A stretch of DNA of 64,000 nt from Heligmosomoides polygyrus polygyrus. Its lineage: Eukaryota; Nematoda; Chromadorea; Rhabditida; Heligmosomidae. The stretch covers positions 7,998,001 through 8,062,000 of the forward strand of contig OX377202.1 of NCBI GenBank assembly GCA_947396885.1, read 5' to 3'. Positions 45,538 through 56,700 of this stretch are shown piece by piece; position 1 is the stretch's first letter; every line of letters begins with the position of its first letter. Made by a program: the position numbers and the translations under genes. Below the pieces are notes generated by a model that saw only the letters and a list, made by a program, of their open reading frames with translations, was not told the DNA's origin and did not search any database.

Positions 45538-45633
45538 TTTGGTGGTTCACCACGGCTGTGTCTATTGCGACTTGTAATGATTGATTTATTACGATATCAC
45601 GTTAAGAGCACGAAAAATATTACAGAACATCCC

Positions 45634-45672
<39 letters not shown>

Positions 45673-45970
45673 ATTCCTTGGGCGTAGCCTATAAACAGTG
45701 TACGTATTTGCCAATAGGTGAGATTTTAAAAGGATAACCCGCAGATCTTAAAAGGATCTACCGCGTCTAGAGTGCATTGCATATGCGCAACCTCGATTGC
45801 TTGCCTACGGTACCGCTAGGTCATGCCTGTGGATGCTATGTAATGATGCGTATCTTATATTGTTCACCTAGACATAGTAAGTGTTATCATTCATAAGTAT
45901 ATACTCAATATTGTTAGGTAATATCATGCATTTATATAATCACATGTAACCCTAGTTCACATTCACAACA
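45538..45970 (-). repeat. BEL/Pao 3' LTR (left in the window), 433 bp
   Basis: On the minus strand it reads TGTTGTGAATGTGAACTAGG ... GGTGAACCACCAAA. It matches 49461-49848 along its length apart from an expanded (TA)n run at 45639-45668 and small indels. It abuts TGAAC at 45533-45537, which is repeated at 49849-49853. Confidence 0.92.
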
Positions 45971-48900
45971 CTGGGGCGAGGAGCAAGTAGCGGTAGCGAC
46001 AAAAAAGAACATTATAGCACCGAGGAAGCACGAGGGAGTTGATGAACATAATAGGACAGATAAACAATAGAACAACAGAGGGCAACAATTTTGCGGGTTA
46101 GGTAGAAATTTCAATGAGTTTCTGCTTTTCGAAGTTCTTGTGTGAAGTTGAGGTTCAGCCTTTGAAGTTGGTAGTTTTCCCTCTGGCACGTCGTTTCCTT
46201 GAGGGTCCTCGTATACGTTGATCGTCTATCCAGATGACTGAGCCATGGCTTCCATTAGTGCATGGTGACGTGGCCAACCTTGCGTGATCTCCTCGGCGAA
46301 GCTACTCTAAGCAGACGGCTCCAGTAACGTGTGGACAGCTAATGAGTTCTAGATTACCAGTCGTCGAAATCATCGTTCGCTTTTTGCTTTTCGGTAGTGC
46401 GTTAGTGGTAAGAATTATGGAAGAAGATTGGCGAAACGGCTGAATATTCGGATTCATAGTGTCCTTATCGGCGTTTGAGTTCATCATTTCTTTGATATTT
46501 CGCTTCATGAATTCGCCTCAACGTCGAATCGCATAAATTGTGTCCATTTCCATTGACCATCTACCGTTTTAAGCTGGGAACACTGTCATGTTCAAGTGGA
46601 TGCCTTGTCTTCGTTCGTTGTGAAGTTTGGAGCTGTCGGCTCCTCGAAGCCTTGGTCTCGAATGTTGCTCTGAGTCCATATAGCTGCCTTTTGAAAATAT
46701 TCTTGCTTCTAGTGCGACAAATACACTGCACTGAGTTTTTTGTTTTTTATTTATTTCAGAGATGTCTGTGCCACTGGCTCCGGATACGGAGTAGCCAAAA
46801 ATGGTAGGCGTGAGGACCAAGCCAGATCACAAAGCAGCTTCATCACAGGAGTATCGTAAAGAGTGATCTGATTTAAGAGATCCTGCCCAACTATTATGTC
46901 TGGAGAGGACATCGTAGAGGCAAGACTTCTCTGAGCAATAGAAAGCTTCTTCTTACTGACGAAGGCCTTGTCTGCTGATGATAGCTTTGCGGTACTTGAT
47001 GACGCGGTCACCTTTTCTTTGGTGAAGACTGGCACTCGCTTTAGCTTCATGCCGGAGTGAATGTTCTTCAAAGTAATGTGGACTTCCGCGGATTTGAAAG
47101 TTTCCTGGAGCTCTCCCATTCCTGTCGTTGTGAATGATTTTGAGTCTTTAGTTGGAAGCTTCAACTCTTCTTGAAGTTTTTTTTATAAAACTTCTTTGAG
47201 CTCCAGAGTTGAGCAGGACAGTTACCGGTTGGTGGTCCACCTCTGACTCGTTGAATATCAATGCAGAGGCTATTTGTAGCACGCATTGTTTGTTAATCGG
47301 TTGTTTTGAACCGATGGGGCTTTTATTTGAAAATGAGAAATTAACATCGTCACATTGGTTCGATCTTTCAATGCTTTTTCCGTGTCGCATGGAGCGGTTG
47401 TTTTTCGTTTGCAGCACAACCTTTACTGCTCCTTAATGGACTACTGTTGGCGGTTGGTTTTGCATTCCGTATGAGCGGTTTTTTCGCTCTGCTCTTGGTG
47501 CGCTTGAGGTGCAGAAAGAAGAATGGCGGTCCTCTCGACATCTTGGTCAAGGTCTAAGGATTCTGCAGAATTTTGAGTTGTGCCCTTTCCTAAAGCATTT
47601 CCAACGAAGCTTCCAGTTGCTGACTTCGTTTCTGCGTTCCTGGGGAGTTGTAAACCTGTTGCAGTGTTGTGGTAGATGGATTTCTCCGCAAGGGCATACG
47701 AGCGTACTCTGACGTGACTGATGCGTGATTTGGTGTAGCTCGTTCTGACGTGAGAAGCAGGCTTCATCATCACTGTTAACATCGTTGCCGAACAAGGTTG
47801 CTGTTGTGAGTTCAGTAGTTTCCTGCAGAGTGACAATCTCGTAAATGGCTTCGATTATGCCCTTCACGTCGAGCGGTGTGCCATAATTGCTTTCCTTCGT
47901 TATTACATTGCTGCAGATATATTCTGTGAACTTTGACAGAATCAAACGGCGCCTTACCCGGTCCGCATTGAGTGACACACCGGTTTGCTCCAGGTGTATA
48001 ATCCGTGACGTGATGGTATAAAGGGTGTCACGACAGCTTTTGGGCGTATCGTGAGCACGCGGGACTTCTTCGATCTCGCTTATAAGTATATCTGCTATAC
48101 TTGCCGATCTGTCGTACTGCTTCTTGAGGATGTTGACCGCAATGCAGTAATTGTCTCTAATCACAGAGACGTATGTAATGGACGCTGCACTTTCACCTTT
48201 GAGAGCCTGCTTCAAGGAAGGATCTTTTCTTGGTCAGTTAAACTGGCATCATTGTGTATGAGTGCCTGGAATACCGACCAGAAGCCGTTGAACTCTCTGA
48301 AGTCTCCTGAGAAGGTTGGGATCTCGAGAAGGGGTCGCCTGAGTGCGACATAGCGTTCCTGCAGAGGCGCGATCCCATTTGCCAACGTGCAATTATTGCC
48401 ACTATTGCCAGTGACAGTACGGTTACCGTTGCTACCTTCCTGACAGCTGGCAATTAAACTGTTTGCTGAGACAGTTTATCCTTTCTGACAGTCTACCTTA
48501 TTCTGCCAACGCATCACCATGATGTCAAGCTCGTTTGATTCTGCTTGCAAATGGTCATTTAAATCCGTCATGAGCTTTTCACCTTTTTTCTCATCGGGAT
48601 GTGGAATAATACTTTCGATGGCTTCCTTTAAGCAGTTGTCGTGGTACTGCTTGTTGCTCATTACCGTTCTCAACAGGAGGTTCAGCTGTGCTGTCTTCTC
48701 CCTAATGTACGCTTCGCATTCCTTACTTTCTCCCGGAAACGCGAACGCTTGGTCGAGACGATTGACCTCTGGCTCGCTTTTCTTGATCAGTTCGCAAGCA
48801 TTCGTCATCTTTGTCTTGTAGACCTGTATTTCTGCCACCTTGTTGATTTTGCAAGGTTCCACAAGTTCACCTTAGATTTTACTTCGTTTGGTTAAAATTA

Positions 48901-49460
48901 GAACTCTTTTCCTAGCACGCGGGTCTTTTCTTTGCTCTTCTGGCTCTTTCAGATGAGAATTCGCACAATTAGCGAGCTTTTTCAGCGATTTCTATTGGCC
49001 CCTCTGACCAGAAAGAACTGCTGATTTAATCTTTTTCCAATGAGTTGGAAAGAAACTTTTTGCTTCTTGGTAAAGGAAGGCTTTGAAAGAACTCCTGGTT
49101 CCCCGAGGAACGCTCAACAGCGTGCTTTTTTGAATTCTTCTTTCCCTAGCGATGGAAAGAAGTTTCAGTTTCTTTCAGGGCTCTCCTGAGAGAACGCGTT
49201 AGGAAATCTTTGAAGTTTTCCTGGTCCCCTGAGGAACGCTTAATGGAAAACTTTTGAAAGCCTCTTTCCCTAGCGGTGGAAAGAACTTTCGGATGCTTCC
49301 AGGGCTCTCCTGAGAGAAGGCGATAGGAAGGCTTTACTAAAGTTTTCCTGGTTTCCCGAGGAGCGCTTACCTGAGTACTTTTTATTAGCTTCTGTCTCTC
49401 ACTGGGGAGAGCTAGCGCAGAAGCTTTTGCGTGGGTTTGAATCCACGGCTGATGCACCAA
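45971..49460 (-). mobile_element. BEL/Pao retrotransposon interior, gag and protease remnants, RT lost
   Basis: Minus-strand frames read in order: a gag N-terminus (48862-48476), a FSGDF-type segment frame-shifted near 48300, the gag core (48215-47547: SAASITYVSVIRDNYCIAVN, PRAHDTPKSCRDTL, ITSRIIHLEQTGVSLNADRV), and a zinc knuckle that has lost its first Cys (WKCFRKGHNSKFC). Next come the aspartic protease with VLLNSGAQRSFI (47210-47180; the usual catalytic DSG is NSG) and PDIIVGQDLLNQI near 46880. No RT, RNase H or integrase is recognisable in the ~800 bp left before the 3' LTR. PBS-like TGGTGCATCAGCCGTGGATT follows the 5' LTR. Dead element in the SCP-2/SCP-3 intergenic region. Confidence 0.9.
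48980..49400 (-). repeat. ~125-bp tandem repeats in the BEL/Pao leader
   Basis: CCTGGTTCCCCGAGGAACGC, CCTGGTCCCCTGAGGAACGC and CCTGGTTTCCCGAGGAGCGC occur near 49097, 49221 and 49348. CAGGGCTCTCCTGAGAGAA recurs near 49178 and 49302. The period is about 125 bp. Confidence 0.7.
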
Positions 49461-49848
49461 TTTGGTGGTTCACCACGGCTGTGTCTATTGCGACTTGTAA
49501 TAATTGATGTATTACGATATCACGTTAGGAGCACGACAATTATTACAGAACATGGCGGTATGTATGCAGAAATTCCTTGGGCGGAGCCTATAAATAGGGT
49601 ACGTATTTGCCAATGGGTGAGATCTTAAAAGGATATACCGCGTCTAGAGTGTATTGCATATGCGCAACCTCGATTGCTTACTTACGGTACCGCTAGGTCA
49701 TGCCTGTGGATGCTATGCAATGATGCTTATCTTATGTTGTTCACCTAAACGTGGTAAGTGTTATCATTCATACCTATTTGCTCTATATTGTTATATAATA
49801 TCATGCATTTATATAATCAGATGTAACCCTAGTTGGGTATTCACAACA
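49461..49848 (-). repeat. BEL/Pao 5' LTR (right in the window), 388 bp
   Basis: Partner of 45538-45970. GGTGGTTCACCACGGCTGTG, GGTACCGCTAGGTCATGCCT and the end ATTCACAACA are shared. The outer flank TGAAC (49849-49853) equals that of the other LTR, giving a 5-bp target duplication. Confidence 0.92.
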
Positions 49849-49853
49849 TGAAC

Positions 49854-50097
49854 GTGGTGATGTCAATTCGTTTCACAGCCACCTTTTTTGGTTGCTGTGC
49901 AAATATTGAAATTGCGAGTGGTTAAGGGGAGAAGAAGTTAGTTTGCTGGGAGATATTTTGTGGGATAATTTCCGAAAAATTCGATGTTACAACACTCTCA
50001 GCCTGGTGAGCTTTATCCTTCCAACACATTGTTCTTTTTCGACCTCGTTGGGCCAGTGGCTCTGCGAACAGCCGTGGCTGTTGCGAAATTATTCATT
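49854..50097. other. Short intergenic spacer, nothing recognised
   Basis: May include the poorly conserved 5' part of the following LINE remnant. Confidence 0.35.
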
Positions 50098-50424
50098 ATG
50101 TCAACAAGAAGTATGTGCAGAGCAGGATCTGTACTGACTCACCATCGCAGGACCGAGGACGTCAAGAAGCTTTTTTGCATCAATGATGAGAACGGCCATT
50201 TTCTTATGGGCCGCAAGGAAGCGTTGAAGCGATGGCGCGATTATTTCGAGAGAATCTCGACTAAAGCGTTCCCTCATCCTGCCATCCCTTCTGTGGCTCC
50301 TGCTCACGCTCTCGTCCCCAAGATCACCATGGAGGAAGAGGCTCTGAAGAAGATGAAACCCGGCAAGGCGTCATACTCCGATAGCTTGGCTGCTGTTTTA
50401 CGGAGAACGGAGTTCTGAAGTCCT

Positions 50425-51011
50425 GGGGCCGGATTCATCAACGACTTACAGCAGTCTAACCCTTTCACGAAATTGTCCAACGATGTCGTCGGATATTTTT
50501 TGCCGAGTGGGACATTGTCCGATGACGTCGTCGGACACCATCATAAAAAATAGTTCATGGAAATTATCCAACATTTAATACTGCAAAATTAATCAATAAG
50601 CCCACTAAAATCTATGGTTCATGGGAAACTTCATTGGCTACTGTTTTATTCATATTTATTTACTCATTTATTATTTTACTTATTCATATTCACTCGGCGC
50701 TCGGGAAAATACGGACTGCCCCAGGCGGCAGTCGGGTGAATATTACGCGTGTCGTGCAAGAGTTAACAGAGAAATTACAGCCGAAAATCGTGATAAACGT
50801 GACTTAACAGCAATCTTTAAGGCGTTATCTCTGTAAAATTCCCTGTAAAAGATACGACGTAGCAAGCTCTGCCTCTCGGTTGAATTCTAGACTCCGTTAC
50901 TTTCACAGCGCTTTTGATGAATCAGAATTCGCGGTAGTTGCTGTGTGAGACCGCTGCATTATGAGTCCGCTGTAGAATGTTACCGCTGTTACGCTGATGA
51001 ATCTCGCCCCG
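50425..51011. mobile_element. Larger element with GGGGCC/ATTCATCA ends, inserted in the LINE
   Basis: Begins GGGGCCGGATTCATCAACGA and ends, in rc, GGGGCGAGATTCATCAGCG. It is 587 bp with LINE coding sequence resuming on each side. It is related to the short MITE at 505-640 but has a longer AT-rich interior, so it may be a less deleted relative. No transposase frame is recognised. Confidence 0.68.
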
Positions 51012-51275
51012 GATGAGTGATTTGGTCAAGATTTTCAACCAGGTTGTTTTTCAACAAGCGGAGAAGAAACTGCGTGAGCAAAAGTACAGCGTTTCCGATC
51101 TGAAAAAGAAGGGCGGTCCCACAGACTGCTTAATTTACTGTCGGATTCGCTTGCTTTCGCATGACATGAAGAGCCTCGACAAACGATTTCATGAAGACGT
51201 CGAGCTGTTCGACAACCACTGCGGCTTCGTAGCTGGTTGCAGCACCAGTGATGCGGTACACGCTGTCCGCCTCCT

Positions 51276-51797
51276 GGGCCCGGATTCATTAACGCTTCCC
51301 GGCCGGCAACGATGGAGCTAACCGCCAAACCGCCTCGTACCGCTATTCATCAACGCGCGACGTGGTAGGTTCTCGGTAAAAACCATTCAAACGGTTGCCC
51401 GGCTAGAGCAGGTGAAGGACGCAGTGAAGCACCGGTAACGCTCCAATATTAATTCCTGACCCAGCGGCAGGAGCCCCGTTGCCAACATTTTGCTTCTTTG
51501 TGTGGCTCCTTCTCTCTCCCGTCGAAACCGAATGCTGTGGATTTTTTTGTATTTGTTATTTATAAACTATATAGATTTGCGGGGTTTTAGCGCTTTGCTT
51601 ACTAATCTGTTGTGTGTTGCATTTTATTATGGGAACTAGATTCTTCAGTGAATCCTAGCATGATACTTTACGTTCTTCTCTTTTTTGATTGTTATTGTGT
51701 GTGGGGGGCGTAGAATACATTAAACTCTGAAGTTCCGGCGTTCTCTTCTTCTTCAATACTTTTAAAGACCATTTTTTGCATGCAGAATAAAATTTTC
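51276..51797. mobile_element. Second insertion in the LINE, GGGCCCGGATTCATTAAC end
   Basis: LINE coding sequence stops at GTCCGCCTCCTG and resumes at CTCATCTTGATCAGGATAAG. The insert's left end GGGCCCGGATTCATTAACGC belongs to the same terminal family, and ATTCATCAACGCGC recurs near 51343. The right end is not clear. Confidence 0.55.
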
Positions 51798-52125
51798 GGC
51801 TCATCTTGATCAGGATAAGGCCTTCGATCGAGTAGCACGTGAAGTTATGTGGTACTCCTTGCGACAACACAACGCACCTGAGGAAGCTATGGAGTGGGTG
51901 CGGATGGCCTACTCTTACCTGAAGTACGTGTCCAAGCTGCTGCAGGAGCCACGGCAGGATTTCCCATCTCTGCAGGGTTGCACAAATCTTCCAAGCTTTC
52001 CCAGCAGATCTTTGTCGTCATTACGCGAGATATTCAGCCCGTTGCATGGTTGCTGCTTCATTTTGATGACTTCATGCTTGCTTGCGAAGAAAAATCGGCA
52101 GGTGCAAGCTTATGTACGGCGCTTA

Positions 52126-52548
52126 AGGCTCATTTACACTGCTGTGACAGCGGCACGCCCCAAGTGGAACGACGGCCACCTTCACGACAACGGTGATAGC
52201 GGTGCGGCGTTAGAGCATCGTTTAAGGCATCGGGACCGAGGTCCTCGACCATGCTGCGCCACTAGGAATGATTCGAACCATTCCAGCCAGGCCGTCTCCG
52301 AGGCGGCGCCTGCGGTGATAGCCGCGGCTGCCGCAAGACTGCATAAAGGCCCTCGCGCACTTCTGCGGCGTTGCCGCTGCCCTATCCTTAACCATAGGGC
52401 AGAGACGCAGAGCTCGCCGCTGGCTGCGTCCCTGCCCTATCCTTAACCACAGCGGCGAGCGGCATTCCCGCAGAAGTGTGTGGGGGCCTTAAACCCTCCC
52501 CACGCGGCACGTATCGCACTGCCGCGCCGCAACAGTGTGAATGGGCCT
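52126..52548. mobile_element. GC-rich MITE ('CATTTACACTGC' family) with TTA duplication
   Basis: AGGCTCATTTACACTGCTGT (left) mirrors GCAACAGTGTGAATGGGCCT (right), with TTA at 52123-52125 and 52549-52551. It is inserted in the LINE and itself contains another MITE at 52347-52489. The host element without the inner insert would be about 277 bp. Confidence 0.8.
52347..52489. mobile_element. 143-bp GC-rich MITE (CTTCTGCGGC family), copy 2, nested
   Basis: AGGCCCTCGCGCACTTCTGC mirrors CAGAAGTGTGTGGGGGCCT. TAA flanks at 52344-52346 and 52490-52492. It matches copies at 40262-40403 and 53029-53170. Confidence 0.87.
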
Positions 52549-53028
52549 TTAGTGTTGACCTGCGAGAAAAAAGTTGAAGAAGAAGTCGCGCCTGAGTGTG
52601 ATGGGTACAAAACTCTGCGCTGGACAACTGAAGGCTTTCGGTAAATTTTTGGTGTTTTGCTGGCAGCTAATAAGATGCGCGAAGCTCGCCTACGATGATA
52701 CTGCACATTACTCGAGGAAAGAATATAGTGTTCGCAAGATGGGCCTCAGGTTCGAAGTGTGTGCAAGGCGACCTAGACGACGCCCGAAGCAGCGCAGGAC
52801 CGACATGTTACACAAGGACATGGAAGTAGCTGAAGTGCGCCTTCAGCACAGCATCGGAAAAGTCGTTATTCCGCCAGAAGAGCGGACGTTGCCACGTAGC
52901 GGGACAAACGCTGCTCTTTTTCTTTTCCTTGAGTTTACATACTCTGGCTGAACGGTATGAATTTTATTATAATCTAATGTGTCAACAAACTACATATTAG
53001 TGTATGACATTGCTGCATCAACCCCTTA

Positions 53029-53170
53029 AGGCCCCACAGAGTTCTGTGGCAACGCCGCTCGCCGCTATGGTTAAGGATAGGGCAGGAACGCCGCCGGCGG
53101 CGAGCTCTACGTCTCTGCCCTATGATTAAGCATAGGGCCGCGGCGCTGCCGCAGAACTCTGTGGGGGCCT
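53029..53170. mobile_element. 142-bp GC-rich MITE (CTTCTGCGGC family), copy 3, TTA duplication
   Basis: AGGCCCCACAGAGTTCTGTG mirrors CGCAGAACTCTGTGGGGGCC. TTA flanks at 53026-53028 and 53171-53173. It lies in the opposite orientation to copies 1 and 2. Confidence 0.85.
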
Positions 53171-53172
53171 TT

Positions 53173-53429
53173 AGGCATATGTTATACTTCGGCGACACCT
53201 TGTCGTTGAGCGCAGCGCTGCGACAAGTTGTCGCTGGCCCACTGGCCGCGTAGGGTGCGCGTCAACGACTCTCTCTCTCTCTCGCGTCGCGCTCTGCGCG
53301 GGAGAAACACAGTGCACGCGCGCTCGTCATACCGAGGCTAACGCCCTGTCGTCAACTGGTTGTTGGCGACAGACTGTCGGCAACGGGACACAACGCCGCC
53401 GACGTGTCGCCGAAGTATAACATATGTCT
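53173..53429. mobile_element. GC-rich MITE ('ATATGTTATACTTCGGCGACAC' family)
   Basis: CATATGTTATACTTCGGCGA at the left is an exact mirror of TCGCCGAAGTATAACATATG at the right. It directly abuts the previous MITE. The interior has GCGCTGCGAC palindromes and a (CT)6 run at 53271-53282. Confidence 0.82.
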
Positions 53430-53704
53430 TGAAGGTATGTCGCAATAGGAGACAGGAATTGACTTTAAAACTTGTTGAAGGATATTCACTAGTTAGTTAT
53501 GACTAAAACTCTTGCGCCAAGGGGAACCGTCTGGCGCAGGAGTTCCTTTTGATCGTAGCTAAATATCCATCTAACAACTTATATCCTCCATAACAGCCGC
53601 TCTAGGCGTAACAAAATGTAAAATTTCCTTGAAAGCTTTCCATCGGTTAAATGTGCTTACTTCATAACGAATTTATTTGATCGTTTATTCTCGAACAATT
53701 TTTT
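53430..53704. other. Downstream region of SCP-3
   Basis: Nothing recognised apart from the polyadenylation signals. Confidence 0.4.
53684..53689 (-). promoter_or_regulatory. Polyadenylation signal AATAAA of SCP-3
   Basis: AATAAA on the minus strand 15 nt past the stop codon; another AATAAA lies at 53672-53677. Confidence 0.6.
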
Positions 53705-56700
53705 TCAAATAGGTTGATTGAAAACGAAGCGTTGAATGGCGTAGTACATCTGCGGGGCTTTCCATCGTGGTGCTTCATGACCAGCGCCCTTTACTGAAAC
53801 AACTAATTGGATCTTGTTAACTGTAACCTACATTTTACATCAGCTTCTCCGGAATACTTACCCGTCAGAAATGTTAGCCCTTCGAAAAGAGTCTTGAATC
53901 CGGCTATTTGGCGATTGAATTTCCAAGGGGTTTTGTCAAGAATTCGCTGGGAAAGAGACAAATCAACTCAGCTTTCTCAGGGCGAAACGTCAACCAACCT
54001 GAAGGCCGAGCTCATCAGCAAACTGCTGACCCATCATAAAGTTGCAGGCCATGTCCGTGTCTCCATAATAGAGAAGCACGCGCACGTTGGCGGCGACGAC
54101 TTTTTTGATGGAAAGAGCCATGTCCCCGTGCTGCTTCTGATATGTGCTCATCACCTGATCGCTGAAACGATCCACGTTTTTTGAGCTATTCAATGTCCTG
54201 ACAGACGACTCACCTGCAGATATCCCATCTAGGAAGGATAGACGGAATGTTTAGGGCTTTCCTAACTTGAACATCATTCATATACGTAACGACGTCCGAA
54301 TCGTTCGAGCAGGGGATGTCACCATAAGGGGGATGGTTGGCCTGAAATCAGCTGTGTCTACTGATTATCGGCTATTGGCTGCAACTGCATCGAGAATGCT
54401 GCCAGGTCGCCAGCCGTAGATCACACGATGAGAAGAGGTGCAATACGGTTATTGGAGAGGGAGTAGTGACTTACCTTATTAATAAGGTAAATGTAGCATT
54501 TTTGAGTATCCATAATAGCATATCCATAACATGAATGGCATAATATTGACAGCATATCAAAACAGAAATCCTTAAGGCCCGTACAGTCTTGCAGTATGCC
54601 GCCGTGACTAATATATCAGCGAGGTGCCGCAAGTGGATTACTGTACACAGCACCTTTTTCGCGTACTTTTGGCGAGAGGTACAAAAAACTGCACAATGGC
54701 TCAATGTATTAGGTTGGCAACTAATTTCGTGGACTCTCAAGCGCCTTCAACAAAAGTGTTCATAAACAAATAACAAATAACAGTTTTCAATCGAAGTAAG
54801 ATCTGTTGGAACGCGGGGCTGCTTCCCATTTATCACCCACCTGGCCCATCCCGCAGATGTAGAATTCTTGTGCTTTTGAAGTCAAGAATCCTTGGAGGTG
54901 CATTTTGACATGGTCCACATTAATAAGTAGTTCTCCAACCAAGAAGCGCTGCAGCGAGCTATGAAGGTGCTAGTCGCTTGGCGCACGGCCTGTGCTGTAA
55001 GGTGGGTGAGTTAGACGCTCCCAGCTAAGGTCTTCGATTTTTTGAAGCTCCCGATTCGTGACGTGTGTTCTGGCGTTATCTTGCTGATAGATAACTCCGC
55101 TCCTGAAAATCTGTCCGAACCGATTCCAGCGGAGTTCAGCCTGGGCGCGGCTAGGCTGAGAAGAGTAGATTTCAGCATTAATGCTGGAACCGTTCTTGAC
55201 GAGCTCTCAGAAGTTATTTCCTTCCTGCCACCACCAAACGGAGGGAACGTGGCAAACCGGACGCCTCAAAAAATAGGAGACCTTGACTGGGAGCGTCAAA
55301 CTCATCCACCTTACAGCCCAGACCTTGCCCGGAGTGACCACCACATTTTTAGTTCGATGCAGTACTTCTTGGTTGGAAGACGATTTAATAGTGTGGACCG
55401 GGTCAAAATGCACCTCCATGGGTTCTTGGCCTTAAAAGCACAATAATTCTATGTCCGTGGGACAGACCAGCTACCTGATATATGGGAAGCACTTCTGCGT
55501 TCCGAGGGATCTTATTTTAATTAAAGATTGCCATTAGTTATTTGTTAATAAAGACTTTTGCTGAAGAATCTTGAGAGTCCACGAAATTAGTTGCCAATCT
55601 AATATTATAGTAAATATGTACCATATCCCTTTTGAATCCTTCACAATGAGCTGTGACCGGTGGACACGGAGCCGGCTGACCCAGGGTCGTAAACTGGGAA
55701 AGATACCGTAGCAGCGCATGTAGGCGTGCCACCATCGGCTATCCTCTCCCCATCTCATCCACACACCACTCATTTGGGACCCACTTGGGGGTCTTCCTCT
55801 AATTGTTCTACTTGTTTCTCCTTTGAAATTATATCTTATTTGTGACAAATATTGCTCCCAGTCTATGCTTTTGTGACCGTCGTTGAAATCTATAAGATCG
55901 GATTTGGCTGTGGAAATAAGCTAGATAGCGTACGGAAGCCGGACTAGACCGACTTCAATGCTTTAGTGACATTTACTTTTCGTCTACTTTGCAATTTAGT
56001 TGTCATTTTCGGCTCGCATTGTATTTTTCCAGCCTTGTTTTGTGCATGTAGATTTGTCATAATCGTATCCTTTAAGGATATCTCCATTTGACTGCCAACT
56101 ACCGCATAGAAGACTCCAGACTTCCCTCTATCCTTATCTCTTACTTGCTTTCGACCAGTTTTTCTAGAATGCCCTCATAGGGCAATACTCTCTAAAATAC
56201 TGTTTATGTGAACCTTTTCTTCCTTTTAGAGCCAATTCATACTTCGCGACGAGAATGCTCGTCGTCCGTGCCAGACTTGCAAATCGATTAAAACCGAGCG
56301 ATCGTCGCCGAAATGTGTTCATACTTGCGCTGTCGCTGTCGCCTCCGCCGTTTCAGTTGCTCGTGTCGCTTTCGTCGCTCTTGTCTCCTGTTCATACTTC
56401 GCGCCAGCGGCAGGAAGGAGTGACTGGGGGCGACAGACGGAGTGTGGACTGCGCAATTACACCACAGCGCACTAATGTTCGAAGGAAGCGATTCCTATTC
56501 TGCTGAAGCATGATACCATGTTTTGCCTTCATCTGACAGTTTTCAGATCAAGACATGGTATGGCCTATGTTATACCATCCTGATGATGAAGGTAATATAA
56601 TAGCCGTCGCGAAGTATGAAGAGAGATAGAGCATTTTCTACTTGGAACACCCGTAAGATGCTCCCCTATTCCCAGTATTGTAAGATTGCTTGAAAGCACA

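Larger units (their letters stand above)
50098..52945 (+). mobile_element. Decayed RTE-clade LINE (third lineage) in four pieces
   Basis: Pieces: 50098-50424 (RT N-terminus, EALKRWRDYFERISTKAFP and KKMKPGKASYSDSL), 51012-51275 (DLVKIFNQVV, HCGFVAGCSTSDAVHAVRLL), 51798-52125 (LDQDKAFDRVAREVMWYSLR, EEAMEWVRMAYS) and 52549-52945 (KMGLRFEVCARRPRRRPKQR, the C-terminal end). The order and motifs follow an RTE reverse transcriptase. The gaps are occupied by inserted elements at 50425-51011, 51276-51797 and 52126-52548. Multiple frameshifts are present and the catalytic YADD block is not found. Confidence 0.82.

Noticed and set aside
48980..49400. Independent satellite array
   Set aside because: The 125-bp repeats lie between the BEL/Pao 5' LTR and gag and are best explained as its leader.
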